The position numbers were made by a program, and so were the translations under genes. DNA of 64,000 nucleotides from Sulfurisoma sediminicola (GTDB lineage Bacteria; Pseudomonadota; Gammaproteobacteria; Burkholderiales; Rhodocyclaceae): positions 434,001 to 498,000 of the forward strand of contig NZ_BHVV01000001.1 of assembly GCF_003865015.1 (NCBI RefSeq), read 5' to 3'. Position 1 is the stretch's first letter. Every line of letters starts with the position of its first letter. Of the stretch, positions 33,653 to 42,937 are shown piece after piece. The notes under the pieces were generated by a model that saw only the letters and a list, made by a program, of their open reading frames with translations, was not told the origin of the DNA and searched no databases.

Positions 33653-34873
33653 TCAGCGTGGAATGCCGCCCTCGGGTGGGGCGTAGCCGCGCGGCAGCAG
33701 CACCCACATGCTGCCCTTCTGCCGCATCCTCCCGGCCAGGCTGCCGGCCTCGGCGCCGCTGCCCCAGTAGAAGTCGGCCCGCACGACACCGCGGATCGCG
33801 CCACCGGCGTCCTGGGCCAGCATCAACTGACGCAGCGGCCGCGTCTCGTTGGGCCAGGTGGTGTCGAGGAATACAGGCGCGCCCAGCGGGACGTGGCGCG
33901 GATCGACGGCGATGGAACGGCGTGGCGTCAGCGGCAGGCCCAGCGCACCCTGCGGTCCGCTGCCGGTGAAGGGCAGCTCACGGAAGAACACCAGGCTCGG
34001 GTTGTTGTTCAGTAGTTCCTGCAGACGCTTCGGATTGGCGCGCGCCCAGTTCTTGATGCCCTGCATCGAGGCTTCGTGGGCTTTCAACTCGCCCTGCTCG
34101 ATCAGCCACTTGCCGATCGAGCGGTAGGGGTGGCCGTTCTGGTCGGCGTAGTTGATGCGCACGCGGCCGCCATCGGCCAGTTCGACCTGGCCCGAGCCCT
34201 GGATCTGCAGGAAGAACAAATCGATGGCGTCGTCGATCCACAGCAGCGCCTGGCCGGCACGACGAACCTCTTCCTCGGTCCACTCGCCGCGCGAGAAATA
34301 TGGCACCAGCTTCCTCCCCTCGAGCCGGCCACGCAGGCGCATGTGCTTGAGTTCGGGATAGATCTCGGCGAGATCGACGACGACCAGATCATCGGGCGGA
34401 CCGAACACCGGATGGAGGAAGGGCTTCCTGCGTTCGCGGCTGCCCTTGACGATGGGTTCGTAGTAGCCGGTGATGAGTCCCTCGCGCGTACCGTCCGGAT
34501 TGACCAGGCGCCACGGCACCAGGTTGGCTTCGAACCAGGCCCGGGCCGCCCGGCTCGCCACGCCATCGGCGCCGACCTTCGTCGTGCCCAGGCTGGCGCA
34601 GACGGTGCGCCAGAGCGCCTGCTTCTCGAGGGTCGCACAGGAGGCGCGCAAGGCCTCGAAGGTGGAAAGGGCATCATCCTCGGCCCAACCCGGCAGGTCT
34701 TCCCAGGTCGCGGGCTGCAGCGGCTTCTCGGGCGGCTTGACCGGTTCGATCGCCGGGCAGACCGGGCAGGCGGCACAGGGCGGGCAGCCCTCTGGACGCG
34801 GCGGCGCGACGGGAGCGGCGACGCAGCCGGCCAGCAGCAACGTCAGGGAGGCGATGAAGAGGGGGCGCAACAT
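33653..34873 (-). CDS. mltA: membrane-bound lytic murein transglycosylase A
   Basis: This outer-membrane lipoprotein cleaves peptidoglycan glycan strands. The 406-residue protein has a lipobox ending at Cys17 (LLLAGC), a Pro/Cys-rich linker, the MltA domain (TGYYEPIVKGSRERR) and the 3D domain with the catalytic Asp region (AQDAGGAIRGVVRADFYWG). The linker has several extra Cys (CPPCAACPVCPA), which is odd for a periplasmic linker. It diverges from a small open reading frame. Confidence 0.93.
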   Translation of the reverse strand: MLRPLFIASLTLLLAGCVAAPVAPPRPEGCPPCAACPVCPAIEPVKPPEKPLQPATWEDLPGWAEDDALSTFEALRASCATLEKQALWRTVCASLGTTKVGADGVASRAARAWFEANLVPWRLVNPDGTREGLITGYYEPIVKGSRERRKPFLHPVFGPPDDLVVVDLAEIYPELKHMRLRGRLEGRKLVPYFSRGEWTEEEVRRAGQALLWIDDAIDLFFLQIQGSGQVELADGGRVRINYADQNGHPYRSIGKWLIEQGELKAHEASMQGIKNWARANPKRLQELLNNNPSLVFFRELPFTGSGPQGALGLPLTPRRSIAVDPRHVPLGAPVFLDTTWPNETRPLRQLMLAQDAGGAIRGVVRADFYWGSGAEAGSLAGRMRQKGSMWVLLPRGYAPPEGGIPR

Positions 34874-35030
34874 GAGATACTTCCGCGAACAAAAACCTGG
34901 CGAAGCTTACTCCATGTGGGCACTGCTGCTCGAACTCGGAATCGCCGCCGCGCTGGTCTTCGTCGCCTGGCGCGTCTGGCCGAAGGAAACCCCAACCAAC
35001 CCGCCGAAGGAACCCCGCAATGACGAATGA
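34872..35030 (+). CDS. small single-pass membrane protein, unknown
   Basis: A 52-residue open frame starts at ATG 34872 after GAGGGGG and has one predicted membrane helix (LLLELGIAAALVFVAW), then a Pro-rich tail. An internal ATG at 34914 gives 38 residues. It overlaps the downstream DUF815 gene by 11 bases and the divergent mltA start by 2. I do not recognise it. Supporting points are the ribosome site, the helix and the coupling to the next gene. Confidence 0.5.
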   Translation: MRYFREQKPGEAYSMWALLLELGIAAALVFVAWRVWPKETPTNPPKEPRNDE

Positions 35031-35886
35031 GCTGGCCGCCTTCCTCGTCCGCGCCGAGGCGCTGCTCGCCCGCGTCGAGGCCATGCTGCCGGCGACCCCC
35101 GGCGCCCCCGACTGGTCGGCCCATGCCTACCGCTGGCGCAAGCGCAATGGCGGCGGCCGCCTCGAGGCCGTGCATCATCCGCACCGCATCCGCCTCGCCG
35201 ACCTGCAGGGCATTGCCGAGCAGAAGGCGCGCATCGAGCGCAACACGCGCCAGTTCGTCGAAGGCCGCAGCGCGAACAACGTGCTGCTCACCGGCGCACG
35301 CGGCACCGGCAAGTCATCGCTGATCAAGGGCGTACTGGCCAAGTACGGGGCCAAGGGCCTGCGACTGATCGAGGTCGACAAGGGCGACCTCGTCGATCTA
35401 CCGGACATCGTCGACCTCATCGCCACGCGACCCGAGCGCTTCATTGTCTTCTGCGACGACCTTTCCTTCGAGGCTTCCGAGCCGGGCTACAAGGCGCTGA
35501 AGAGCATCCTCGACGGCAGCATCGCCGGCACTGCCGACAACGTGCTGATCTACGCCACATCGAACCGCCGCCACCTGATGCCCGAGTACATGGCGGAAAA
35601 TCTCGAGGCGCAGCGGGTCGGCGACGAGATCCACCCCGGCGAAACCGTCGAGGAAAAGATATCCCTGTCGGAGCGCTTCGGCCTCTGGCTGTCGTTCTAT
35701 CCCTTCGACCAGGACCACTACCTCGCCATCTGCACGCATTGGCTCCGGCACTTCGGCGTCGATGACAAGCCGGCGCTGGCGGCGCGGCAGGAAGCGCTGC
35801 AATGGTCCCTCGAGCGCGGCTCGCGCAGCGGCCGCGTCGCCTGGCAGTTCGCCCGCGACTTCGCCGGAAAGCTCGGCAAGCCTTGA
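35020..35886 (+). CDS. DUF815 family AAA ATPase
   Basis: The 288-residue cytoplasmic protein has a P-loop GARGTGKS (92-99), Walker B FIVFCDDLSFE, and a sensor-like NVLIYATSNRRHLMPE segment. This pattern defines DUF815 (YjeE-unrelated AAA ATPases). The biological role is not known. The stop overlaps the next gene as TTGA, so it is coupled to the Nudix-ThiE gene. Confidence 0.9.
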   Translation: MTNELAAFLVRAEALLARVEAMLPATPGAPDWSAHAYRWRKRNGGGRLEAVHHPHRIRLADLQGIAEQKARIERNTRQFVEGRSANNVLLTGARGTGKSSLIKGVLAKYGAKGLRLIEVDKGDLVDLPDIVDLIATRPERFIVFCDDLSFEASEPGYKALKSILDGSIAGTADNVLIYATSNRRHLMPEYMAENLEAQRVGDEIHPGETVEEKISLSERFGLWLSFYPFDQDHYLAICTHWLRHFGVDDKPALAARQEALQWSLERGSRSGRVAWQFARDFAGKLGKP

Positions 35887-36821
35887 AGAAGGTCGACGTC
35901 GCCGCCGCGGTGATCCTGCGCCCTGACGGCAGCTTTCTGCTCGGCCAGCGCGCACCCGGCACCTTCTACCCGGGCTACTGGGAATTCCCGGGCGGCAAGG
36001 TCGAGCCGGACGAAACGCCGCGCGAAGCGCTGGTGCGCGAGCTGCACGAGGAACTCGGCATCGCGGTCGAGACGGCGCATCCGTGGATCGTGCGCGAGCA
36101 TGTCTATGAGCACGCCCACGTGCGGCTGCATTTCTTCCGCGTCGTCGCCTGGCACGGCGAGCTGCAGGACCACGTTCACACCGCGCTCTCCTGGCAGCGC
36201 GCCGATGCGCTCGACGTGGCGCCGATGCTGCCGGCCAATGCCCCGGTGCTCAAGGCGTTGCAGCTTCCCGCCGTCTACGGCATCAGCCATGCCCATGCGA
36301 TCGGCGCGGATGCGCAGCTGGCCGCGCTGGCGCAGGCGCTGCAGCAGGGCTTGCGGCTGGTGCAGCTGCGCGAGGCGGCGATGCCCGAACTCGCGCGCGA
36401 AGGCTTCGCCGCGCAGGCCGTCGCGCTCTGCCACCGTCACGGCGCGCGGGTGCTGATCAATGGCGACACGCAACTGGCCTGGGCGCTCGGCGCCGACGGC
36501 GTTCATCTGCCGGTGGAAAAGCTCATGCAGTCGCGGCAGCGGCCGGAATTTCCCCTGGTCGGTGCGTCCTGCCACGACGCGCCGGAGCTGGCGCGCGCCG
36601 CCGTGCTCGGCGCGGACTTCGCCGTGCTCGGCCCGGTCCAGGCCACGGCCAGCCATCCGCAGCAGCCCGCACTCGGCTGGGAGAAATTCGCCCGGCTGAT
36701 CGAATACTCGCCGTTGCCGGTCTATGCGCTCGGCGGCATGCGGCAAGCCGACCTGCCGCGGGCGCTCGCCGCCGGCGCGCAGGGAATCGCGGCTATTCGC
36801 GGGGCGTGGACGACGGATTGA
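35883..36821 (+). CDS. Nudix hydrolase fused to a thiamine-phosphate synthase-like domain
   Basis: The 312-residue product has an N-terminal MutT-type Nudix domain, with a complete Nudix box from [14 protein letters not shown] to [11 protein letters not shown]-terminal ThiE-like TIM barrel follows (residues ~125-310, [45 protein letters not shown]). The Nudix half should clean 8-oxo-dGTP or a similar nucleotide. The ThiE-like half may have a sanitation or inactive role, since this fusion is common in betaproteobacteria outside thiamine operons. The start is TTG 35883, overlapping the DUF815 stop. Confidence 0.87.
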   Translation: MKKVDVAAAVILRPDGSFLLGQRAPGTFYPGYWEFPGGKVEPDETPREALVRELHEELGIAVETAHPWIVREHVYEHAHVRLHFFRVVAWHGELQDHVHTALSWQRADALDVAPMLPANAPVLKALQLPAVYGISHAHAIGADAQLAALAQALQQGLRLVQLREAAMPELAREGFAAQAVALCHRHGARVLINGDTQLAWALGADGVHLPVEKLMQSRQRPEFPLVGASCHDAPELARAAVLGADFAVLGPVQATASHPQQPALGWEKFARLIEYSPLPVYALGGMRQADLPRALAAGAQGIAAIRGAWTTD

Positions 36822-36981
36822 GTTCGCCGGGATCCGGCTCGGCGCCGGGAACGCAGTAGTCGCCTGCGGCCCAGGCGCCGAGGTCGATCTTCTTGCAGCG
36901 TTCTGAGCAGAACGGCCGCCAGGCATTTTCGGGGCGCCACTCGACCGGCTTGCCGCAGGTCGGGCAATTGACGACGCGCAT
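36793..36981 (-). CDS. yacG: DNA gyrase inhibitor YacG
   Basis: This 62-residue zinc-ribbon protein has C-x2-C and C-x3-C pairs (CPTCGKP and [14 protein letters not shown]), the YacG signature. YacG binds GyrB and blocks DNA binding. It overlaps the 3' end of the convergent Nudix-ThiE gene by 29 bases. The order coaE-zapD-yacG is the usual one in proteobacteria. Confidence 0.9.
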   Translation of the reverse strand: MRVVNCPTCGKPVEWRPENAWRPFCSERCKKIDLGAWAAGDYCVPGAEPDPGELNPSSTPRE

Positions 36982-36986
36982 GCCGC

Positions 36987-37742
36987 TCACAGGTTGCAGA
37001 AGGTCAACTCGAACTGCACGTCCGCCTCGACCTGCTTGGGTCTCTGCTCGAGCTCGGGGGCGAGGAAGCGGATGTTGAGCGCGTACTTGCTGGCGCTGAT
37101 TTCGGGAATATAGGGGTCGGTACGCACGAGGCGCAGGCGGATCAGCTGGGCGGTGCGACCGGCCAGCATCAGCTGGTAGGAGCCGTGCGCGGCCAGCTGC
37201 CCTTCGGGCCGCCCCGAGGCGCGCAGCAACCTCAGCACGATGGCGATGCCCTGGCGAATCGGCAGCATCGGCTTGAGCCAGGTGGACAGATCGCGGTGGC
37301 GGAAGGCGGTCTCGCGATTGAGCCAGTGATGATAGGCCGGCAGATCGAACTCGCAGACGCCGCCGGGAATCCCGGCCCGGTTCTTGATCGCCATCAGCCA
37401 TTCGTTCTCGCGCAGATACTGGCCGATCTTGCCCTGCATCGCCAGCAGCGCGGCCGACGCCTGCTCGATCTCGTAGAGCGCGCCGTTGAGCGCCTCCTCG
37501 GAGATGTCCGGGTTGTTGCGGAAGGAGAGCAGAATCTGCCGCTGGCGCTCGAGTTCCTGCACCATGTCGAACTTGAGATCGGCGCGGCTGGCGACCTCGA
37601 GAATCTCGAAGATCGTCACCAGGGCGACGTGATGCTCGTCCGCGCCCTCCGCCGCGATGAAATGGATCACCGTGTCGAACAGATGTTCCAGGCGCAAAAG
37701 CGTCCGGATGCGTTCGTTCAACGGATATTCGTAGGTGATCAC
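36987..37742 (-). CDS. zapD: cell division protein ZapD
   Basis: This cytoplasmic FtsZ-bundling protein has 251 residues from GTG 37742 ([21 protein letters not shown]), the start favoured by family length (~247). A TTG at 37781 would add 13 residues. The conserved [17 protein letters not shown] and LPAYHHWL segments are clear. It lies between coaE and yacG. Confidence 0.92.
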   Translation of the reverse strand: MITYEYPLNERIRTLLRLEHLFDTVIHFIAAEGADEHHVALVTIFEILEVASRADLKFDMVQELERQRQILLSFRNNPDISEEALNGALYEIEQASAALLAMQGKIGQYLRENEWLMAIKNRAGIPGGVCEFDLPAYHHWLNRETAFRHRDLSTWLKPMLPIRQGIAIVLRLLRASGRPEGQLAAHGSYQLMLAGRTAQLIRLRLVRTDPYIPEISASKYALNIRFLAPELEQRPKQVEADVQFELTFCNL

Positions 37743-37794
37743 ACGGCGGCCATGGGGAAAAGTCGGGGGATTGTCACCCAAACAGCCTCAAATC

Positions 37795-38457
37795 TCAACC
37801 ATTTGCGGCCGCTGCCTTGACGGCAGCCAGGGCGCGGTATTGGCCATCGAGCAGCGCGACCTGCTCCCGCAGGTCGGTCTGCGTGCCGACGTTTTCGATC
37901 ACGTCGTCGGCCGCCGCGAGTCGCCGGTCGCGGCCTGCCTGTGCCGCCAGGATGCGTTTTATTTCGGCGCGCGTCAGGCCACTCCGGGCGATGACCCGCT
38001 GTATGCGGACTTCGTCGTCACAGTCCACGACCGCGACGCGATCGATGCGATCGCGGTAAGCGCCCGACTCGACCAGCAGGGGCACGACGAGGACGATGTA
38101 GGGCGCATTCGCATGGTCCGCGATCAGCCGCTCGCTTTCGCCACGGATCAGCGGATGCAAAATGGCTTCGAGGCGCTCGCGGGCCGCCGGCACCGTGAAG
38201 GCCAGGGCACGCATGGCGGCGCGATCGAGCGCACCATCGGCGGTCAGCACCGCCTTGCCGAACGCCTCGCGGATCGCCGGCATGGCCGAGCCCCGCGAAC
38301 CGGTCAGCTCATGCGCAATCGCATCCGTGTCGACGATGGCGGCACCGAGGGCGGCGAAGGCCTCGGCCGCCGCGCTCTTGCCACTGCCGATCCCGCCGGT
38401 CAGGCCGACAACGAACGGTGGCAAGGGCTGAAGCGGCGCTGCCGCGCTCAGGGGCAT
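37795..38457 (-). CDS. coaE: dephospho-CoA kinase
   Basis: The enzyme phosphorylates dephospho-CoA in the last step of CoA synthesis. The 220-residue product has the P-loop GLTGGIGSGKS and the conserved VDTDAIAHELT and VVPLLVESG segments. The second CoA gene in the window is coaX. Upstream is a SPOR protein overlapping by 10 bases, in the place where pilD usually stands in other proteobacteria. Confidence 0.95.
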   Translation of the reverse strand: MPLSAAAPLQPLPPFVVGLTGGIGSGKSAAAEAFAALGAAIVDTDAIAHELTGSRGSAMPAIREAFGKAVLTADGALDRAAMRALAFTVPAARERLEAILHPLIRGESERLIADHANAPYIVLVVPLLVESGAYRDRIDRVAVVDCDDEVRIQRVIARSGLTRAEIKRILAAQAGRDRRLAAADDVIENVGTQTDLREQVALLDGQYRALAAVKAAAANG

Positions 38458-39089
38458 TCCGTCGTCGCTGCGCCGGGCATCTTCGCCACCAGGCCGGGCA
38501 GGCGGCGATCGAGCAATTCGCTGGGTCCCTTGACGAGGACCCGAGTATGCCGCGCGGGTGTTTGGCGTACTTCGATCCGCGCCGATCTTACGCCACGCTT
38601 GATCATGTTCTGCAGGAGCTCGCCGGCGGCGGCCTCGTTCTTGAACAGTCCCAGGGAAATGGCGTTGAGGCTGGGGCCCTCGTCCTGCATGATGTAGAAG
38701 TCCTTGATGCCAAGAGCCCGAAGTTCGGCGGCCTTCTTGTCGGCAGCGGCCTTGCTGGCCTGCGGCGGAATATGAACCCAGTAGCTCGTGGTACCCTCGG
38801 CCGGCTTGACCTCGACGTTGAAGCCGACAAGCTCGGCCTTGAAGGCCTCGACCTCGGCAAGCGGCAGGCCGGTTACGACGCGACAGGCAAGCCACGCCGG
38901 CGACGGCGCTGCGGGCGCCGTGACGACAGGCGCCGCTGCGACGATCCGCAACTTCTCCGGTACGATCTGGCTGGCCAGCCGCTGCGGCTCGCGCCCCGAC
39001 TCCTGACCGCCCAAGTAACCCTTCGTCCAGGCGAAGAAGCCCAGGTTGGCGAGGACAAGCAGCAGGAAGAAGGCCCGGAAGACCCTCAT
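38448..39089 (-). CDS. SPOR-domain protein
   Basis: The 213-residue protein has one N-terminal membrane helix (RAFFLLLVLANLGFFAW), a periplasmic linker, and a SPOR domain at about residues 100-175 (TTSYWVHIPPQ, LKALGIKDFY-like ELRALGIKDFYIM, LGLFKNEAAA). SPOR domains bind denuded septal peptidoglycan, so a role at the division site is inferred. It overlaps coaE by 10 bases, and an Ala/Pro linker is seen after the helix. Confidence 0.8.
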   Translation of the reverse strand: MRVFRAFFLLLVLANLGFFAWTKGYLGGQESGREPQRLASQIVPEKLRIVAAAPVVTAPAAPSPAWLACRVVTGLPLAEVEAFKAELVGFNVEVKPAEGTTSYWVHIPPQASKAAADKKAAELRALGIKDFYIMQDEGPSLNAISLGLFKNEAAAGELLQNMIKRGVRSARIEVRQTPARHTRVLVKGPSELLDRRLPGLVAKMPGAATTECP

Positions 39090-39098
39090 CCGGCGACC

Positions 39099-40466
39099 TC
39101 AACCACCTACTTTGGGCAGGTGGGCCAGGGATTCCTCGATCGCCGCGCGGGGATACTCGTAATCTTCGAGCTTGCCGGCGAAGTAGCGGTCGTAGGAGGC
39201 CATGTCGAAGTGGCCGTGGCCGGACAGGTTGAAGAACAGCGTCTTGGCCTCGCCCGTCTCCTTGCAGCGCAGCGCCTCGTCGATGACGGCACGGATGGCG
39301 TGGTTGGATTCGGGCGCGGGGATGATGCCCTCGGCCTTGGAGAACTGCACACCGGCCGCGAACGTGGCCACTTGCGGCACGGCGATCGCCTCGATCAGCC
39401 CTTCGTGCAGCAGCTGCGACACCAGCGGCGAGTCGCCGTGGTAGCGCAGGCCGCCGGCGTGAATGCCGGGCGGCATGAAGTCGTGTCCGAGGGTGTACAT
39501 CTTCATCATCGGCGTGAAGCCGGAGGCATCGCCGAAGTCGTAGGTGTAGATGCCCTTGGTCAGCGTCGGGCAGGAGGTCGGCTCGACGGCGACTAGGCGG
39601 GTGTTCTTGGCCTTGGCGTCGCCGGCGGCCTTGTCGGCGAGGAAGGGGAAGGCCACGCCGGCGAAGTTGGAGCCGCCGCCGCAGCAGCCGAACACGATGT
39701 CCGGATATTCGTTGATCTTGGCGAACTGCTTCTTCGCCTCCAAGCCGATCACCGTCTGGTGCAGGCAGACGTGGTTGAGCACCGAGCCCAGCGCGTAATT
39801 GGTGTCGGGACGCGTGGCGGCCTCTTCCACCGCCTCGGAAATGGCGATGCCGAGCGAGCCCTCGTTGTTCGGGTCCTTGGCCAGGATCGCGCGGCCGGTG
39901 TTGGTCATGTTGCTGGGGCTGGCGAAGACCTCGGCGCCCCAGGTCTGCATCATCGAACGGCGGAAGGGCTTCTGGTCATACGAGACCTTCACCATGTACA
40001 CGCGCACATCGAGGCCGAACATGTTACCCGCCAGCGCCATCGACGAACCCCACTGACCGGCGCCGGTCTCGGTGGAGATGCGCTTGATGCCGGCCTGCTT
40101 GTTGAAGTACGCTTGCGGCACCGAGGTGTTGACCTTGTGCGAGCCGGCCGGCGACACACCCTCGTACTTGTAGTAGATCTTGGCCGGCGTGCCGAGCATC
40201 TGCTCCAGCCGCCAGGCGCGGCACAAGGGTGTCGGCCGCCACAGGCGGTAGATCTCGCGCACCGGCTCGGGGATCGGGATCCAGCGCTCGGCCGACATCT
40301 CCTGCTCGAGCAATGCGCCGGGGAAGATCGCCAGCATCTTCTCGGGGCCGACCGGGTTGCCGTCGGGGCCGAGCGGCGGACTCGGCGGATTCGGCATGTC
40401 GGAGACGACGTTGTACCAGTGGGTCGGAATGTCCTTTTCTTCGAGCTGGATGCGCATGTCGGCCAT
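39099..40466 (-). CDS. trpB2: TrpB2-type tryptophan synthase beta subunit
   Basis: This PLP enzyme joins indole and serine to give tryptophan. The 455-residue product is the longer TrpB2 type: it opens with [19 protein letters not shown] and has the PLP-binding Lys111 in GSHKVN and the phosphate-binding GCCGGGSNF. No trpA or other trp gene is nearby, so it works alone or with the main TrpA elsewhere. TrpB2 may salvage free indole or use another nucleophile. GAGGGAG serves as ribosome site. Confidence 0.92.
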   Translation of the reverse strand: MADMRIQLEEKDIPTHWYNVVSDMPNPPSPPLGPDGNPVGPEKMLAIFPGALLEQEMSAERWIPIPEPVREIYRLWRPTPLCRAWRLEQMLGTPAKIYYKYEGVSPAGSHKVNTSVPQAYFNKQAGIKRISTETGAGQWGSSMALAGNMFGLDVRVYMVKVSYDQKPFRRSMMQTWGAEVFASPSNMTNTGRAILAKDPNNEGSLGIAISEAVEEAATRPDTNYALGSVLNHVCLHQTVIGLEAKKQFAKINEYPDIVFGCCGGGSNFAGVAFPFLADKAAGDAKAKNTRLVAVEPTSCPTLTKGIYTYDFGDASGFTPMMKMYTLGHDFMPPGIHAGGLRYHGDSPLVSQLLHEGLIEAIAVPQVATFAAGVQFSKAEGIIPAPESNHAIRAVIDEALRCKETGEAKTLFFNLSGHGHFDMASYDRYFAGKLEDYEYPRAAIEESLAHLPKVGG

Positions 40467-40507
40467 GGTGGTTTCTCCCTCAGTCGTTATTTGAAAAGCC
40501 CGTTACG

Positions 40508-40900
40508 TTACCGCAAGTTGGACTGCTTGATCTGATCTGCCTCAAGCTCGCCGCGGATCACGTCGCGGCGAACCGCTTGGCGCGGGCGAAAGGCCGCGTG
40601 CAGCGCGACGTATGCGGCTTCGGCGGCGGCACGGTTGTCCTGGCTGAAGTTGCAGACGTAGATGTCCAGCGTCACCGCGTCGAGTTCGGGCCAGGTGTGC
40701 ACGGCGACGTGCGATTCGGCGAGGACCACCGCCCCGGTCGCGCCACCCTCGGCGAAGGCATGGAAGGCCTCGGCGACCACGGACAGGCCGGCGCCGTTGC
40801 ACGCCCCGATGCAGACCTCGCGCAACGGTCCGACATCTCGCATCAGCGCGGGGCCGGCGGCGCAACCGTGGAGCTCGGCGAGGATGTGCAAGCCGCGCAT
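40508..40900 (-). CDS. speD: S-adenosylmethionine decarboxylase proenzyme (SpeD type)
   Basis: This pyruvoyl-dependent enzyme makes decarboxylated SAM, the aminopropyl donor. The 130-residue proenzyme has the self-cleavage site E62-S63 with H64 (LAESHVAVHTWPE) and proton donor C83 (LDIYVC). This is the short, single-chain bacterial/archaeal class. It is the last gene of an eight-gene minus-strand cluster, starting one base after the membrane gene's stop. Some SpeD relatives have switched to arginine or ornithine decarboxylation, so its substrate is inferred. Confidence 0.9.
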   Translation of the reverse strand: MRGLHILAELHGCAAGPALMRDVGPLREVCIGACNGAGLSVVAEAFHAFAEGGATGAVVLAESHVAVHTWPELDAVTLDIYVCNFSQDNRAAAEAAYVALHAAFRPRQAVRRDVIRGELEADQIKQSNLR

Positions 40901-40901
40901 T

Positions 40902-41285
40902 TCAGGCCGGCGGGTTCTGGCCCCTGCCCGTGCCGCGCAGCGCATAGGCCACGCCGCCGAGGACGAAGCCGCCGCTGGCGACATACCAGAGCGACAACGT
41001 GTCGCCTGCCGACGCCAGCACGCCGCCACTGACGAGGAACTGCGCCACGGTGGCGACGAGGCCGAGCAACAGCAGGGCGCTGCCGACGATCATCGAGCTC
41101 ACCGCCATCTGCTCACGGTCGGCACCGACCATCAGGAAAACATGGCCAATGACGCAGCCGAGCGGGAAAGTGAACCACATCAGCGGCCCCGCCTCGAGCG
41201 GCGCCTTGCCGAAGGGGGCGAGCAGCAACACCACGCCGGCCACGAGGCCGAGCACCAGGAAAACCGCGCCGATCAGTTTGGTCAT
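40902..41285 (-). CDS. four-helix membrane protein of the SpeD cluster, unknown
   Basis: I do not recognise this 127-residue protein. Four hydrophobic segments are visible (LIGAVFLVLGLVAGVVLLL, MWFTFPLGCVIGHVFLMVG, SSMIVGSALLLLGLVATVAQF, LWYVASGGFVLGGVAYAL). It has a strong ribosome site (AGGAGAAGGA) and stops one base before the speD ATG, so it is translated with speD. Role unknown; its fixed place beside speD suggests a part in the same membrane system. Confidence 0.75.
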   Translation of the reverse strand: MTKLIGAVFLVLGLVAGVVLLLAPFGKAPLEAGPLMWFTFPLGCVIGHVFLMVGADREQMAVSSMIVGSALLLLGLVATVAQFLVSGGVLASAGDTLSLWYVASGGFVLGGVAYALRGTGRGQNPPA

Positions 41286-41314
41286 GTGTGTCCTTCTCCT
41301 CCAGTTCCGCCAGT

Positions 41315-42937
41315 CTAGCCGAGAGCGGTGCCAACGCGAACGGCCAAGCGCCGCAGCACCTGCTCGGCCGCACGCACGCCGCGGTAGTTGGCTTCCTCGA
41401 ACAGCGACATGCCGCTGACGTCGGCGTGGGCAAAATGCACGCGCTCCCAGCCCCGCGCCAGCGGTTGCCGCGCCGCCGACCAGATCGTGCCGGGCACGGG
41501 CCGGATCATGGCATGGCCGTGGCGGAAGACGTCGAGCCGTTGGGTGACCTGGCCGATTTCGGGATGAGCGCGGCCGAGGTCGGCAAGAATCTGCCGGGCC
41601 CACGTCTCGCGCGGCGTGTTGAGCAGCCGTTCGCGCGCCTGCTTCGGCGGCTCGGCCGAAAACGCATGGTAATAAGTCAGCACTGTCGGGCCCGGCGCGG
41701 CCGCGATGCGTTGGTGGGTGGCGACGACGTAACCCAGGGCGGGGCTGTCGTAGAGCACGTTGTCCCACGCCAGCGGCGCGCCGGCGCCCGAAGACGGCAT
41801 CTCGGCCAGGGTCAGGTTCGCCACCAGCCACGGCGCATGGTCGCCGGCGCGCGCCGCTGCCACCAGCGACGCGGGCAGTTCCGGCGCGACATGCGGCAAC
41901 ACGAACAACGGGGCAGCCCAGACCAATTGTTCCGCCTCGTAGCGAACGACGCGGTTCTCGTGCTCTAGCAAAAAGTCGGCGCTGGCGGCACGGCGGTTCT
42001 GGCCGATGTGGAATGCCAGCGCGCCGGTAATCGTGCGGTCAGCGTAGCGCTGCGCCAGCCGCTTGACGATCCAGCCGTTGCCCTCGGGCGCGGTGAGCAC
42101 GGAATCGGCAGCGGCGTTGGCGGCCTCGCCGTTGCGGCAGGCGAAGTAATGGATGCCGGCCCAGGCCGACGCCTCGCCGATGCCGACGCCAAAGTCATCG
42201 CGGCAGGCGTAGTTCACGTACCAGTGCAGGTGCGGCGAGTCGAACCCGTTGTCGCGCAGCCACTGGCGCATGGTGATGCGGTCCAGCTCGCGCCAGCGCG
42301 GCTCGTTTGATGACAGCGCCGCCGGCAGCGCGAAGGCGCGGCGACCCTGGCCGTCGCGCGCCTCGCGGAACTCCGCCATCCGCTCCTGGAAGCGCACGTA
42401 CTGGTCGCGCTCGGCCGCCGCGACGCCGAGCCGCGGCCACAGGCCGTCCTGCCACAAGCCGCTGATGTGCAGCCGCTCCTGCGGCGCATGGCACAGCAAG
42501 CGCTCGTCGTAGCTCGGCCGCGCCGCGTGCGGATCGCCCTGCAGTGCGCCGAGATCGGCCAGCAGCTCGCGCACCGCGCGGCTCTCACGCGTCGGCAGCG
42601 GCAGGTAGTGGGCACCGAGCGGGTAGGCCGAGACGGCGTTCTCGCCATAGCGCGAGTTGCCGCCGACGGAGGACTCCAGTTCGAGGATGGCGAAATCGCG
42701 GAAACCGGCCCGCTCCAGCCGCCAGGCCGCCGACAGGCCGCCGATGCCGGCGCCGACGATCAGCACCGGCACGCGGCGCACCTCGGTCGGTCGCGCGAAG
42801 TTCTTCTCGCGCAGCCGGTGGCCGCGCTCCAGGTTGCCGCCCGCCAGTTCGCCCGGCGGCAACGGCGCGCCCTTCACCTCGCCGCAGCCGGCCACGGCCA
42901 GTGCCGCGCAGGAGGCGAGGAAGTCGCGCCGCTTCAT
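41315..42937 (-). CDS. Tat-exported FAD-dependent oxidoreductase, probable lipoprotein
   Basis: The 540-residue protein begins MKRRDFLASC, a twin-arginine motif, and continues to AVAGC, a lipobox ending at Cys22. It should be exported folded and lipid-anchored. It has an FAD Rossmann motif VLIVGAGIGGLSAAWRLERAG and the NAD(P)-binding-8/amine-oxidase-like fold, with a C-terminal FAD segment (VHFAHADVSGMSLFEEANYRGV). It overlaps the aminopropyltransferase gene by 4 bases. An oxidation of a polyamine-like product is plausible but unproven. A dispersed-repeat copy encodes NRRAASADF. Confidence 0.85.
   Translation of the reverse strand: MKRRDFLASCAALAVAGCGEVKGAPLPPGELAGGNLERGHRLREKNFARPTEVRRVPVLIVGAGIGGLSAAWRLERAGFRDFAILELESSVGGNSRYGENAVSAYPLGAHYLPLPTRESRAVRELLADLGALQGDPHAARPSYDERLLCHAPQERLHISGLWQDGLWPRLGVAAAERDQYVRFQERMAEFREARDGQGRRAFALPAALSSNEPRWRELDRITMRQWLRDNGFDSPHLHWYVNYACRDDFGVGIGEASAWAGIHYFACRNGEAANAAADSVLTAPEGNGWIVKRLAQRYADRTITGALAFHIGQNRRAASADFLLEHENRVVRYEAEQLVWAAPLFVLPHVAPELPASLVAAARAGDHAPWLVANLTLAEMPSSGAGAPLAWDNVLYDSPALGYVVATHQRIAAAPGPTVLTYYHAFSAEPPKQARERLLNTPRETWARQILADLGRAHPEIGQVTQRLDVFRHGHAMIRPVPGTIWSAARQPLARGWERVHFAHADVSGMSLFEEANYRGVRAAEQVLRRLAVRVGTALG
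41971..41996 (+). repeat. dispersed ~26-bp repeat, copy 4
   Basis: AAAAGTCGGCGCTGGCGGCA followed by CGGCGG lies inside the FAD oxidoreductase gene, antisense to it. It shares 22 consecutive bases with copy 1 and 22 with copy 6, and it encodes RRAASADF in the same frame as those copies. Confidence 0.65.
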
